The notes under the pieces are model-generated. The model was not told where the DNA came from. It ran no database searches and saw only the letters and a program-made list of their open reading frames with translations. DNA of 64,000 nt from Odobenus rosmarus divergens (taxonomy: Eukaryota > Chordata > Mammalia > Carnivora > Odobenidae), in assembly GCF_000321225.1 (NCBI RefSeq), contig NW_004450481.1, positions 371,001 to 435,000 of the forward strand, in the 5' to 3' direction. Below, in pieces: positions 1 through 10,450 of the stretch. Numbering within the stretch: position 1 is the stretch's first letter; each line of letters begins with the position of its first letter. The position numbers and the translations under genes are program-made.

Positions 1-901
1 GACTGCCAGCAATGGCTGTGTCTCTGCAGAGCTGCCCTGGTCAGCAGGGCGGCTGGTAAAGCAGGAGAGCAAAGAAGGTTCTGAGCAGCTGCCAATCTCC
101 CAACAGCAGAGAAATAAAGGAGAAACGAGGCAGGGAGTGGCCAGTGTGGCACAGGAAACGGGGAGTGGAGGGGCGGGGACCCGGGCTGCGCACGCGCACG
201 GCAGGAGATGGGGCAAGATGGGGGAAGGATGGGGGAGAGGCAGAGTCCGTTTCTGCTGCTCTCACGGGAGCCGTCCCCTTCAGCCAGGCCAAGCTCAAAG
301 CCAAACTTGACGGCCAGTCCGGACGGCTGAGCACCAGCCTCGCCAGCAATGTGAGCTTCCGCCCGTCCCCTCCCCGGGCCTGCTCCGGCCCAGGTGTCGG
401 GGTTTGTTAAGTGAACCTCTATCATAAGGGACCAGACGCGGCACAAGAGCGAACACCGGCCTGGCCTCGGGAGGGCTGGGGGGAGGGGGGCGGGGGGCTG
501 GTCTCAGCAGGGTGGGACAGAGGTTGGCAGAGAGGACCCCACGGGGGGGGGACCCTGAAGCAGAGTCAGGTGACAGGGCGGCGTCTGTGCGTAGATTACG
601 TGAAGAGAAGCGGGCACTGGAGACAGACGGATGCGGAAGGACACCCAGAGGCTGCCCCAAGGAGAGTGAGGAGGGGACAGTGGCCCAGGTGAATTGAAGG
701 GTCCAGGGAAGGGGCCAAGGTGTATTGGGGTGGGCTGTCCTCCCGACAGAGAGCTCCTGGCTCAGACCAACCCTCCTCTAGGGTCTTTGGACAAGTGGCC
801 CCCACAGTCCCAGGACAGGCCAGGCTACTGAGCGCAGCACGGCAGCCCAGTCGTGGGCCAGGAAGAGCGAGAGGAAAGGCGGGGTCTGGCGGGGCCCTCA
901 C
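1..901 (-). other. CHERP intron 5 (partial)
   Basis: GC-rich intronic DNA with G-runs near 480-500 and 543-551. No continuation of the CHERP peptide appears here on the minus strand. A GC box and an NRF1-like palindromic motif lie at 168-199. They precede a plus-strand open frame with splice-like flanks, reported as a finding. No transposon is recognised. Confidence 0.6.
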
Positions 902-1053
902 CAGTGGTGCAGGACATCGTTAATCAGGTAGATGAGGTGCAGCCGCAGCTCGAAGTGCGCCCCGTCGGCTGTGATGCGGTTCCGGAGGTGGCCCGCCATC
1001 AGCTCACAGTGCGGGGGAGACTTGGCGTTGCTGAACATCCAGTTCTTCCCGGC
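902..1053 (-). CDS. CHERP: CHERP coding exon 5 (CID, continues off window)
   Basis: This 152-nt exon encodes AGKNWMFSNAKSPPHCELMA, continues through HLRNRITADGAHFELRLHL and ends LINDVLHH plus TG of a split cysteine codon. HLIYLINDVLHH is the conserved CID helix. The acceptor is GTTGCAG and the donor is GTGAGG at 896-901. The next exon is not found in bases 1-901, so it lies outside the window. Confidence 0.94.
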
Positions 1054-4000
1054 CTGCAACGGCCAGGCTGACGGTGAGCCGGAGCGTGTGCAGGCGCCCG
1101 GGAGGGTGAGGGCACACCCCGAGGGCGTGGTGTGCCAGGGCTCAGGGGCACACCGAGACTGCCGCCTGCCTTCTGGCTCCCTCTCGGCCCCGTGAGCAGT
1201 GCACCTTGCCCACGTGCTGTCCGGCCCATGGTGCTCACGAGGGAAGGGAAGGGACAGACAGGGCTCCCCTTGAGCAGTCTCAGCCTGCAGCGGGCTCCCC
1301 CCCGCAACAGGACACCAGGTTCTGGGAGCACCCCCGCCCCCCTCCAACCCCACCTCCCCTCACCGAGATGGCATCTTTGGTACATGTGTCAATGATGGGT
1401 TGCAACAGGTTGTCAAACTCATTCATGTCCAACTGGGTCTCCTCCAGGAGCTTCTGCATCTGCTGCTCTACGGCGTGGGCCACAGCCGCGGTCACCTGCT
1501 CCTGGGAGGCCAAGCAGGGTGGTGACGGTGTGAGGAGGGATCTTGGCCCAGGACGAGCCTGGCCCATCCGTGCCCTGCCCCCCAGCACCAGAAGGTCACA
1601 CTCAAAGCCTGAGACAGGCATCTGGGACAGTCATGGTCATGGCCATGGCCGCGGCAAGCAGAGGATAAAGCAAGACAGAACACAGCAGGGAATGACGTCT
1701 GCCCCGAGGTGACGGACAGAAAAACGAACACCCAAAGAACGAGGAACCTCAGCAAATCAATTCAACAAAAAAGGAAACCGAGGGATAGGTATGGACAGAC
1801 GACATCTCTGAGAGCACATCCAGTCCGTCGCCAGTCAAGGGAAAGGAGAGCCACCGCACCAGCCGTCAGGGACAAGGGAATTGCAATGGGACGTGGGGCC
1901 CCACACTAGATCGGCGCACTGGGAAGTGGCCGTTAGGCCACCCGGTCCCTCATGAGCTCTGTGTGGAAATGGAGGGGGAAACGGACAGGGAGCCTTCTAG
2001 AAGGTTTTGTTTTCAGCAAAATCACGGTAATTTTACATCTGTATCCAGTAATAAAAGCACAGCTAGTGTTTCAGAGGTCATATTTTTTACTCGTTTTATT
2101 TTTCTGGCAATTTGTCCTGTTGCACTCGGCCAAAAACTCAGACGATGACAAACCAGGACAAAAGGGTCCTTCCCCACGACAGCCTGGGGTGACCTAGCGA
2201 GGAGCCGGAGCCAAGGGCACCAGAGGCCACCTGGCCTTCACTGTTACACGGTTTCTAACGTGCGCCGCCCCCCCCCCGGTGGGCGTCCATCCCCGCACAA
2301 AGGGAGTCGTGCATCAAAAAGCTTGTGGCATGATTTCACCCACAAGAAGCAGCACCCCGTGCCCAGCGTCAGGGGTCAAGCTAACACACCACACATGGTG
2401 GCAGCCCCGTCCTCTGTGCTGACGAGTGGTGAGGAACTTGGTGAGGAGCTCTCCTGACTTACGAGGCAGGCGCAGGCTGAGCAGGTAGCCAGCTCAGGAC
2501 CCGGAGGGGAAGTGGGGAGGGGAAGCAGGAGGCAGTGGGGAAGAGGAACGGGCCCATACCTGTCTGAGGGCTAACAGGTGCTGCTCCTGCTGCTGCAGGT
2601 TCCACTGGCTCTGCTGGATGAGCTCGTCCATGGATGGGGCTCCCTGGGCTGGTGGGATGGGCGCAGCCGGGGCCAGCGGGGGCTGCGGCAGGGGAGGCAG
2701 CGCTGCGGCCGGCTCCAGCTCCGGGGCCTGCTGCTTGCAGATGACTGACGGGAGAGGAGGAAAGGCGGCCCCCATGAGGAGGTGGCCCCTCGCTGCTGCT
2801 CAGGCAACTCCAAGCCACAGAGACTGCCCCTGCCGATCCTCACCACCCACAAGAGGACCCCGGTGCCGCACTGCAGCCCCCTTGCTCTGCACCTGGCCCC
2901 CCACTCACAGGGCCCAAGCCTTGGACCCTTTCCGGTGGGACGTCACCTTGCCCCTCTCCTGCCCACCATCTGGCTTGGCCCAGGGGTCTTCCAGCTGAGA
3001 CCAAGCCCATCCCCCTCCACCCCTCACCCAGGCCGGAGCCTCTGCTGAACCCAGACCATGGCCACTGGCGGACAAACGGCCCTCCCCAAGGGTGTCTCTT
3101 GTGTCCCGTCCCTGCCACCTCCTCAGCAGCTTCCGTCTGTAAAAACTCTCCCTTTGCCCCATGGCCCTCTGGCAACGGTCTTAAAGCTGAGACTCATCTT
3201 CAATCCTTCAGCTCCCGTTTACGTCGCCCCATGGCCGTCTGGCTGTGCATCGCCACCCCGGGCCGCTGTGGACATCCTTCCTCAGCCCCGTGGCCCCGTC
3301 TCAGGTCCTTGTCTCACGTGGCCTGTGTGGCCACCCCCAGGCCCCTTTGTCTTCCTCTGCCGAACCCCTGAATGCGGGGATGCCTGATCTGCCCTCTCCC
3401 CTGGGCCAGCCCACAGGGCAGTGGGACACAGGAGCTTCAAGGTGGCAGTTACTGTGTGCGAGCCACGCTCCTTCCTCTACCATCTCCTGGAGTCCTCGCA
3501 CGATGGATCTGATCACAGACCAGACAGCTGACTGACCTTCCAAAGGCAAAGCACACAGGTCCGCGTGTCCTCTCGCCACTTGCTCCCCTCCCCACGGCCC
3601 CTCCCAGCCCCCGTGGCTGGCACGGCTATGCCCACACCCAAAGCCCAGAAGGTCCAGGCACTTCTTTCTCCCTCGCACCTCGCACTAACAAGTCACCCCG
3701 TGTAGTGAAGTCAGGCTCCTGGATGACACTCCAGCCTATGTCCCTGCCGTGACTCTGTTGTCACCTGCATCACCCTTGGAACTGATCTCCCTGCGTCGGG
3801 TCCTGCCCCTGTATTTCTCAACAGTACAGCCGGCGGCTGCTGTTCATGTGGGGTCTGAGGGCTGGCCCAGGGCGAAACCCAGACCAGTCAAGTATAAACG
3901 TGCCAAGAGATTCTTCTGGCACCTTTATAGCAACTCGATGTTTCACAGATCACATTTTATTGTATTTTGCAACAGCGTACTTTCCACAACAGGTTGGAAG

Positions 4001-6463
4001 TTCTACAAAACGAAAAATAAAAGCTAGTCCTTCACCGGACTTTGCAAAGCGCCATTCTAGAAAAGCCTTGGGGCTCACTCTTCTCAAATAACCAAGGTGC
4101 AGCGCCAGCTACACAGTGGCTAAGCCTGCTCCACAACACAGTCCTGAAATCCTCCAAGACCTCCCCAAAGCTTCCGGGAGAATTCCTAAGTCCTTGGCCA
4201 GCCAGCCCTCCCTCCTCTGCACCCTGGCCTCTGTCCACTCCAAGCATCCCCCTTTCTCTGGGCTTTAGCCACTCTGAGCTACTGCCCCCTCCACTCCCAG
4301 CCCAAGGCTCTTTCCTCTGCCGGAATACTTTTCTCTTCTTTGTTTCCATCTGGCTAACTCTGACACATTCTTTAATCTCAGCTGAAACGTTGTTGCCTGC
4401 AGAAGGCATTTCCGGAACCCCCATCTCCCCCTGCTAGAAGCACCCTATCCTTTCCCCCATTACAGTACCAAGTCCTAAGTGGCCTCTGATTTCTGACCCT
4501 CCAGGGAGGGAGCGGGCTCCCCTTGCAGGGAAAACAGCGTCTAACCTCACGGTCACGCGAGCCAAAGTCCTCCTCTGCCGGGTTATGCCACCCTTATCAA
4601 TATCCAACTGATGCCCCAGTTCATGAATTCTACCCCTTAAGCCCACTTGCCCCCATGCCCTCTCCCTCCTACTCAACCTGCTGACCTAATTCAGACCTTA
4701 CCATCAACTGCCCTGTTCATTCACCTGCAGACCTCCCCAGTCTGCAGCCTCCACTCACGCCCCCTCCAGCCTGCCCTCTACACTGGCCACACAAACCTGA
4801 CCCACCTCTTCTGTCTTTCAAACTCTCTTGTGGCTTTCCACCGCCTATAGCAGCAGTTTTCAAAGTGATATGCTGGGTCAAAGGAATGGTTGCTCCAAAA
4901 GCACTTAAGTGCATTCAACAATTTGCCTACAGTTTTAGGCAAATCTCCCCCACCCCCATTTCAAACCTAACTGGGCACCAGACGAACCCCTAGAAAACCC
5001 GAACTTTCCCCCTGGCATTTACCACTCCAGATCAAACCCTTCCCCCCTCTACACACGTTCTGTGCTCCAGCCGTGCTGGGTCTCTCATGATTTCTCTTAC
5101 CGCTCCCTAAACACATTGTGTTTATTCAAGCCACGGCACTTTTGCTGTTTCTCACAAACTTTTTATTGAACATTTACTAAGTCCCATGTAGTAGGGCACA
5201 ACAATGACCCAAACAAGGTCTGGTTGGCCTCAGGGAGCTTGTAGTCTAGGAAAGATTCACCTTTCAATGCCCATCTACTTGGCAGCCCCCTGCTCATTGG
5301 TTCAAACACTGTATCTAGAGATGTGGTATGGAACAAGACAGATGTGGGCTCTGCCCTCAGGGACCCCACCACCTGGTGACTATTTATCTAGTATTCAAAG
5401 GCCAGCTGTGATGCCTAAACCCACCTTAAACTCTTTGAGGGTAGGGCTGGCATCCTGATACCCAACCCGGTGAACATCGATAAACATCTGACAAAAACTA
5501 AAACCCAAAGAACAAGTCTTTTGGGTCTGGACTGCAAACACCTGAAATGCACAAAAATCTTGCTAGACCGTCTACACAGAGAGCTCGCAATGGGTGCTGG
5601 ACAGTGCCTGCCAGGAGGGTCCCGGTCCAGCTTCTCTCACTTCCACCCTGGAAAACACCGAAACAGCCACTCTACTTCTGCTGACCTAAGTCATCACATC
5701 TGCAAAAACAACAGAAAAATCCCTGATCCGGAGCCCAGGACAAGGATCGATAACCTCGTTCTCCAGTACACTCGGGCCCAGCAGCCGCTAGGTGCAGGGC
5801 CCTGGGAACAGCGGAAGGGATCAAGAAGGCCCAGGGGCCCCATTTTCAGAGACAGAGCATGCGGCCCACAAGAAGGCGGTTTGTGGCAGAGCCCGAACTG
5901 GAGTCGGAGAAAGGAATCGCTCGAAGGGACGGCCTGAGAGCTGGAGAGAACTCACGCTGCTGCTGCTCCAGCGCTAGCTTGCACTTGTAGTAACTGTAGA
6001 ACTCGCCTCCGAACAGAAACGAGAATTTCGGGTTGTCCTTTTGCTTCTCCATCGTCATCTTCTCAAACTCGGGCCCGTTGCGAGCCACGAACTGGGCCAG
6101 CTTGTCGATGACATTTCGAAGCTCTTGGTCTGGAGGACGGAGAAAAGGCCACGCGGGGCGTCAGCGAGGACCGCCCAAATCCGGGGGCCCTGGCGTCCCA
6201 GCCCCCGTCCGCCGGGCCGGGGTCCCTAGGGTTGGGCTCCAGAGAAGCCGCCCTTGTACGGGTCCCGATAGGGGCCACACGCGCGCCGGGGATGCGGGGA
6301 CCCGCGGGAGAGGCCGCAGGCGAACCCGGGAGGCCGAGCCCCGCCCCCTCTTAGGCCCGGAAACCCCGGAAGGCGGGGAGGGCCAAGGAGGGATTCCAGG
6401 GAAAGAGAAACGGTCCCCGAGCCCAGGCTGGGCCTCACCGTCGGGCGGCAGAGGCATCTCCAT
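902..6463 (-). CDS. CHERP: CHERP, N-terminal part (coding exons 1-5; rest off the left edge)
   Basis: Minus-strand gene with coding segments 6439-6463, 5956-6129, 2560-2744, 1364-1501 and 902-1053 (674 nt, 224 codons plus two bases). The peptide matches calcium homeostasis endoplasmic reticulum protein. A SURP (SWAP) module lies at about residues 15-57 (FVARNGPEFEKM, NPKFSFLFGGEFYSYY). A proline-rich linker with PPLPQPPLAPAAPIPPAQ follows at about residues 82-114. The start of a CID, the RNA polymerase II CTD-interaction type domain, begins at about residue 149. CHERP was first named for ER calcium release. Family knowledge now places it mainly in the nucleus with U2 snRNP-associated splicing factors. 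Every junction is GT-AG and phases agree (1, 1, 0, 0, 2). The remaining two thirds of the usual roughly 900-residue protein (rest of CID, QP-rich region, RS domain, G-patch) must lie left of base 1. The identification comes from peptide recall, and the family match is very strong. Confidence 0.96.
1364..1501 (-). CDS. CHERP: CHERP coding exon 4 (start of CID)
   Basis: This 138-nt, phase-0 exon encodes 46 residues from EQVTAAVAHAVEQQMQ to IIDTCTKDAIS. The helical region EETQLDMNEFDNLLQPIIDT is the beginning of the CID fold. The acceptor CCTCCCAG lies right of 1501 and the donor GTGAGG left of 1364. Confidence 0.95.
2560..2744 (-). CDS. CHERP: CHERP coding exon 3 (proline-rich linker)
   Basis: This 185-nt exon encodes residues 67-128, from LICKQQAPELEP through a proline/alanine-rich stretch to SMDELIQQSQWNLQQQEQH and LLALRQ. 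The acceptor is CCGTCAG and the donor is GTATGG. The open frame continues past the donor without meaning, so the boundary was set from the family sequence and the splice sites. Confidence 0.95.
4100..4530 (+). repeat. L2 LINE fragment
   Basis: The wording resembles the L2 3' region: a CTTTCCTCTGCCGGAATACTT-like stretch, then a CTGGCTAACTC and AATCTCAGCTGAAACGT-like order. It is old and diverged. The boundaries are approximate. Confidence 0.45.
5158..5262 (-). repeat. L2 LINE 3' end, antisense to the plus strand
   Basis: TTTTTATTGAACATTTACTA, then AATGACCCAAACAAGGTCTG and a GGGAGCTTGTAGTCTAG stretch, match the reverse complement of the ancient L2 terminus. Strongly diverged. Confidence 0.45.
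5956..6129 (-). CDS. CHERP: CHERP coding exon 2 (SURP domain)
   Basis: This 174-nt exon encodes residues 9-66, starting DQELRNVIDKLAQFV and ending KLALEQQQ. It carries essentially the whole SURP module, including the GPEFE and FSFLFGG...YSYYK signatures. The acceptor CCTCCAG at 6130-6136 and the donor GTGAGT at 5950-5955 are canonical. Entry phase 1 and exit phase 1 match the neighbouring exons. Confidence 0.95.
6439..6463 (-). CDS. CHERP: CHERP coding exon 1 (start codon)
   Basis: A short coding segment encodes MEMPLPPD plus the first base of codon 9. The ATG (complement of 6461-6463) has a strong context, GCCATGG. The donor GTGAGG follows directly at 6438 downward. The exon sits in a CpG island with ETS-type motifs upstream. 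Only 25 coding bases are present, so gene finders with a minimum exon length may miss it. Confidence 0.93.
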
Positions 6464-6682
6464 GGCTCCGGCCGCAGGGAACGTCCTCCGGCGCCTCACG
6501 ATCGCCCACCAGCCCCGTCTGCGGAAGCCGGCCGGAAGTGGCGCGAGGGAGCCGTTTACGGCTGGCCTCGCGGGCTGCTTCCGCCCTCCACTTACGGCGG
6601 TCGCCGGGAAACCGCGGAAGTGAGGGCAGAAGACCGGCGGGAAGAAGCCGCGCGAGGCCGGGCGCGCGGTAGGGGCTAGCGA

Positions 6683-6694
6683 TGCGCACGCGCA
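6683..6694. promoter_or_regulatory. NRF1-type binding motif
   Basis: TGCGCACGCGCA is one base off the canonical palindrome TGCGCATGCGCA. It sits about 220 bp upstream of the CHERP start codon inside the CpG island. Such sites are typical of TATA-less housekeeping promoters. Binding is inferred from the motif only. Confidence 0.5.
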
Positions 6695-7504
6695 GGGGCT
6701 TTCCCGCGCTTGCGCGGGGTGGGCTGCTGTCGCGCTACGCCCCGGAACGGCTGGAACAGCGCAGACTACCGTTAGCCGCGGCCGCAGGCACGGCCGCGGC
6801 GTCCTCCCGGGCTCGCGTCGTAGCCGGAGGGCCTGGCAGCCGCGTTCTCCGCTGGACGAGAGTTCTGGGGAGTTCCTCCCCGCGGGGCTGCGGTGAGAAG
6901 ACTACGAGGTGAGGTGCGTCCGGGCAGGCTCCCGGGCCGCGACGCCGGGAAGTAGAACCGGGAGGCGACGGGCGTGGAGGGGATGGAACTGGGCTATTGA
7001 GGTTCTCAAGATCCTCCCGCTCAGTTTCTTTCGCTCGACCCAACTCTTTGGTAAGGAAGACTTTGGGGCGGGGGACCTCTCCATCCCTGTCGGCCTCACC
7101 CTGCGTCCCCCTTGGGGCTCGCCGGGCTTCGGTGCAGTCATTTGAGCGGCGTGGAATGAGCGCCCACGACCTGCGGGTGCCCGGCCTTGTAGACTGCGCG
7201 CCCAGAGCGCACGGCTCGCCTTTCTCAGAGATGCAGTCACATTGCTTCTCAAATGATGACGAAGCGAACGTGTGCTCGTGGTGGGGAAAGAGAACGATGG
7301 CAAGCAGCAGTAAATGTTAGCGTAGACTGTGGATATCCCCGTAATCTGACCTTCCTGAGATTGCCATTGTTAACACTTGGTTGGCTATACCTCCCTATTT
7401 TTTCCACGCAAATAAATGTCCATATATTTCAGATACATTTTTTCTTCTTTTTTTTGGCTCCAGACTTACTCATTTGACGCTTATGGACTGCCTCCTGTAT
7501 GCAA

Positions 7505-7665
7505 GATAATGCTTTAGGCCAGCAGTTGACAAACTTGCTCTATAAAGGGCCAGATAGCAAATATTTAGGCCATGTGGGCCAAGAGGCAAAGTTGAGTATA
7601 TCATGTAGGTACTTACATAGCCGGAGAGAAAAATACCCTTAATATTTTTTATTGGTGGCATTCAA
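7505..7665 (+). repeat. Old hAT-type MER fragment (family not settled)
   Basis: CCAGCAGTTGACAAACTTG, then the AAAGGGCCAGATAGCAAATA and TTTAGGCCATGTGGGCC order, is a familiar mammalian medium-reiteration repeat of non-autonomous DNA transposon type. I recognise the wording but cannot name the subfamily. Confidence 0.45.
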
Positions 7666-8478
7666 AACTAATAAGTAGTTTTTCAAATACAGGTCTTCTA
7701 AGGAGAAGAAGGGAATGTTTTGCGGTTCTAAGTTGGTCTTTTCCTGTCATTAACTGATTGCAAATGTTCACTAGTAAAGACTATTCTTGGTTCACAGAAA
7801 AGCAGGTGGGGTGTGGTTTGTGATGGAGTTGGGCCTGAACTCTGCTCTCCTGAGCCTGTAGTCTTGGGTGGGGGGTGGAGATCAGTAAATCAGTAAACAA
7901 ATACGTCAATACAACGGTGTTAAGGAAAACAGGTTTTTGATAAGGGAGGAGGGTGGGGTCTGCCCCTGGGAAGTGAGGTTTGTAATGAGATCCTAATCAG
8001 GAGCGAGCTACGTGATACTCCAGGCAAAGGGAACATGTGGGATTGGTCTGTTTAGTATAAAGCTCAGTAATTTGGATAGTGTGGGTATTTTTCCAAGCCA
8101 GTAAAGATCTATATCGAGGTTTTAATTTGTGATCTGCCTTGGGTGGAATTCAGAGATAGCACACTGTTGTACCTGTATGTATTTTCGTGAGTTAAAGATA
8201 CATGGCATTTTTCAGATTCTTAACAAGATCTGTGAGCCAAAACAGGTTAATGAATCTGTGTGGTCATTTTTAATGACTGCATAGGACAGTGTGGTGTGGA
8301 TGTACAGTAATTCATCGAAGCCAGACTCTGTGGAGTTTCTGGGGTTGGTTCCATTTTTTGGCCGCTACTAAAAGAGTCTTAGTGTAGGATGTGCACATAT
8401 AATACTGATAATACTCAGCTGTCCCTTCAAAAGATTGTAGACCTGTGACCACTTTTATATATTCATGTCTTAATGTTT

Positions 8479-8520
8479 AAAACACCATTTATCTGAGACA
8501 AAACACCATTTATCTGAGAC
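8479..8520 (+). repeat. Perfect 21-bp tandem duplication
   Basis: Two identical copies of a 21-mer beginning AAAACACCATTTATC stand head to tail (8479-8499 and 8500-8520). No other copies are adjacent. This is a recent local slip or duplication. Confidence 0.9.
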
Positions 8521-9787
8521 TGAACATTTAAGCATCATGTGGCCTCACCCAGACTCATTTCAGTGGGCCAAATTAGAATCCAGTGGTCTGAAGAAAGCAG
8601 TAGAGCTGCTAAAAGTAGAGACTGCTGCACAGATGGTCTCCAAGAACCTGGAAACACAACTCTTAAGGAAACAAGTAAAATATACTCTCCTAGATGGGAT
8701 GAACTTGCTGAAGTTCAAGAGGCAAAATGGAAAGAAGTTTAAAGCCATATGCATTCCCGCTTTGATCTGCAGACATGCTGTGAGAAATTTATCCCAAATC
8801 AGAAGTATGGGCTACACTGTACATGGCAAAGTTATCCCATAAAATGGTGTTTAAATGTGCAGCAACAGGGGTTGGTTAATTACAGCGTATCCCTTCAGTA
8901 GATTACTACAATATCCTGTACACAGACACACAAAATCAAGAGAGAGTATTTAATAAGGGGAAATGTTTTTGGCCCATTTTTTAAAGCAGACTATAAAATA
9001 ATATGCATATGCCAGTTGTGAAAAAAATGTGTATATATCCTCAGGGGCAACTGCTGTGTCCAGTCTTTTGTGTGTCTTTTAGAAATAAACTGTATTCACA
9101 AGCACATTTATATAGCAATATATTTTGGAAATTGTTTTCTCTATACATAGATCTATCTCATTCTTTTTGATGTCTGTATAGATATGTCTTTTTAGCTTTA
9201 ACAATTACTTTCAAATTTGACAAATAGGCAATAGACGTTGTTATTAGAAAAAGTCGTGGGTGATAAGGAACTCCAGGCCCATCCAGACCTGTAGTCTCAA
9301 TAAAGGCAAAGCTTGGTGTGACTGTCACCTCGTTCCTACAGTAACAGAACCCCCTGTGGTCAACTAGCCGAAGGCGCGGCGGAAGGAATGATGTGGGAAC
9401 AGAGAAGGTCCTGTTCCATCCTGGAGCAGCACCATTTCTCAGGCCTGATCACGTCGCAGAGCAAGCCTCTGGTCACACAGGAGTTGCCCTGGGGAGACAA
9501 ACAGGAGTATTCCCGTCCTTGGAGAGGACACTCCCAGGTATGAGTTGGGACTGGGTCTGAACCATGGGGCCGCACGCAGCACCAGCTCTTATTCTCTGCA
9601 GGAACAGGCTCTGACTTGTTGGAGCTGCAGGGCAGACTACAAAGCCACCTGGTCGCCCAGACAGGGTGGCTCCTTCAGGGTCTTAAACCGTAGTGGTGTG
9701 GCCCAGGCAACTGAAATGAAAGGATACATACAAGTATATGACAAAGATGAGGCTAAACAAAATCGCTCACTTTATCTTGGCTGCTTT

Positions 9788-9960
9788 GCAGGGCAAAGGG
9801 CCCTGGCTTGGGCTCAGACACTCCTGGATTCCAGCCTTGCTCCATGGGCCGAGCGGGACCTTATTCCCGTTTCCCTCTAGAATGGGGCTAATATCTCAGG
9901 TGCTGATGGTTAAATGAGATGTATATAATACCAAATACGCAGATAAAATATCCTGAGAAT
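9788..9960 (+). repeat. MIR SINE fragment
   Basis: GGGCCCTGGCTTGGGCTCAG, then the TGGATTCCAGCCTTGCTCCA and AATGGGGCTAATATCTCAGG order, followed by GTTAAATGAGATGTATATAA, follows the MIR core and tail. Old and diverged. Confidence 0.5.
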
Positions 9961-10261
9961 CCTAAGTGCAAATCAAAACATTCTGCTCCCCTCTGGACTT
10001 CCCTTAGCATTTTCACATATCTCCAATATAGCACCTATATACCACTTACTTAGTTACACATCTCTAAATGAAGCCAAGCGTGCTCTGAGGCTTAGGTATT
10101 TCAGTTTCCTGTACTTGAAACATATTAAATGTCAGTAAATGATTGAACAAAAGGATTATGAATTAAGAGGGTGTGGGCAGTTGTTTTAGCAGAAACTCCT
10201 ACCCTTCAACTACTACTGAAGGAAGTTCTGTTGGGACCTGGTTTCTGAGTCACATGGAGGG

Positions 10262-10450
10262 GGAAACGGGCTCTGGAGGCAGACTTACTGGGTGAGTCCG
10301 GGCAAGTGACACCCCCCCGCCCCATGAGCCTTGTTTTCAGCTGTAAAGTAAGGTTAATAAAGCTTAAGCAAAGGAATTATAATGACTGTGTGTGAGAAAC
10401 CCCCAGTGTGTTGGGCCTGCAGTAGGTCCTCAGTATTAGCTAGTATTCCT
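10262..10450 (+). repeat. MIR SINE
   Basis: CTCTGGAGGCAGACTTACTG, GGGCAAGTGACA, CAGCTGTAAAGTAAGGTTAA and a tail with GCAGTAGGTCCTCAGTATTA follow the MIR order from left box to tail. Confidence 0.6.

Larger units (their letters stand above)
2745..5955 (-). other. CHERP intron 2
   Basis: A 3.2-kb intron. It contains L2-like sequence at about 4100-4530 and an antisense L2 3' end at about 5161-5260. The rest is unique sequence as far as I can see. Open frames here do not resemble proteins. Confidence 0.6.
6100..7200. promoter_or_regulatory. CHERP: CpG island / CHERP promoter
   Basis: Dense CpG covers the first exon and the upstream side (right) of CHERP. No TATA box stands at the expected place. 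Motifs visible upstream of the ATG include ETS/GABPA-type CCGGAAGTG at 6532-6540, CTTCCGC (ETS on the minus strand) at about 6579-6585 and GCGGAAGTG at 6614-6622. A near-perfect palindromic NRF1 motif, TGCGCACGCGCA, lies at 6683-6694. This is a housekeeping-type promoter. The transcription start is not determined by sequence alone. Confidence 0.75.

Noticed and set aside
6033..6623. 196-codon plus-strand open frame
   Set aside because: It is antisense to CHERP exons 1-2 and runs through the CpG island. Arg/Gly/Pro-rich translation is typical of GC-rich shadow frames.
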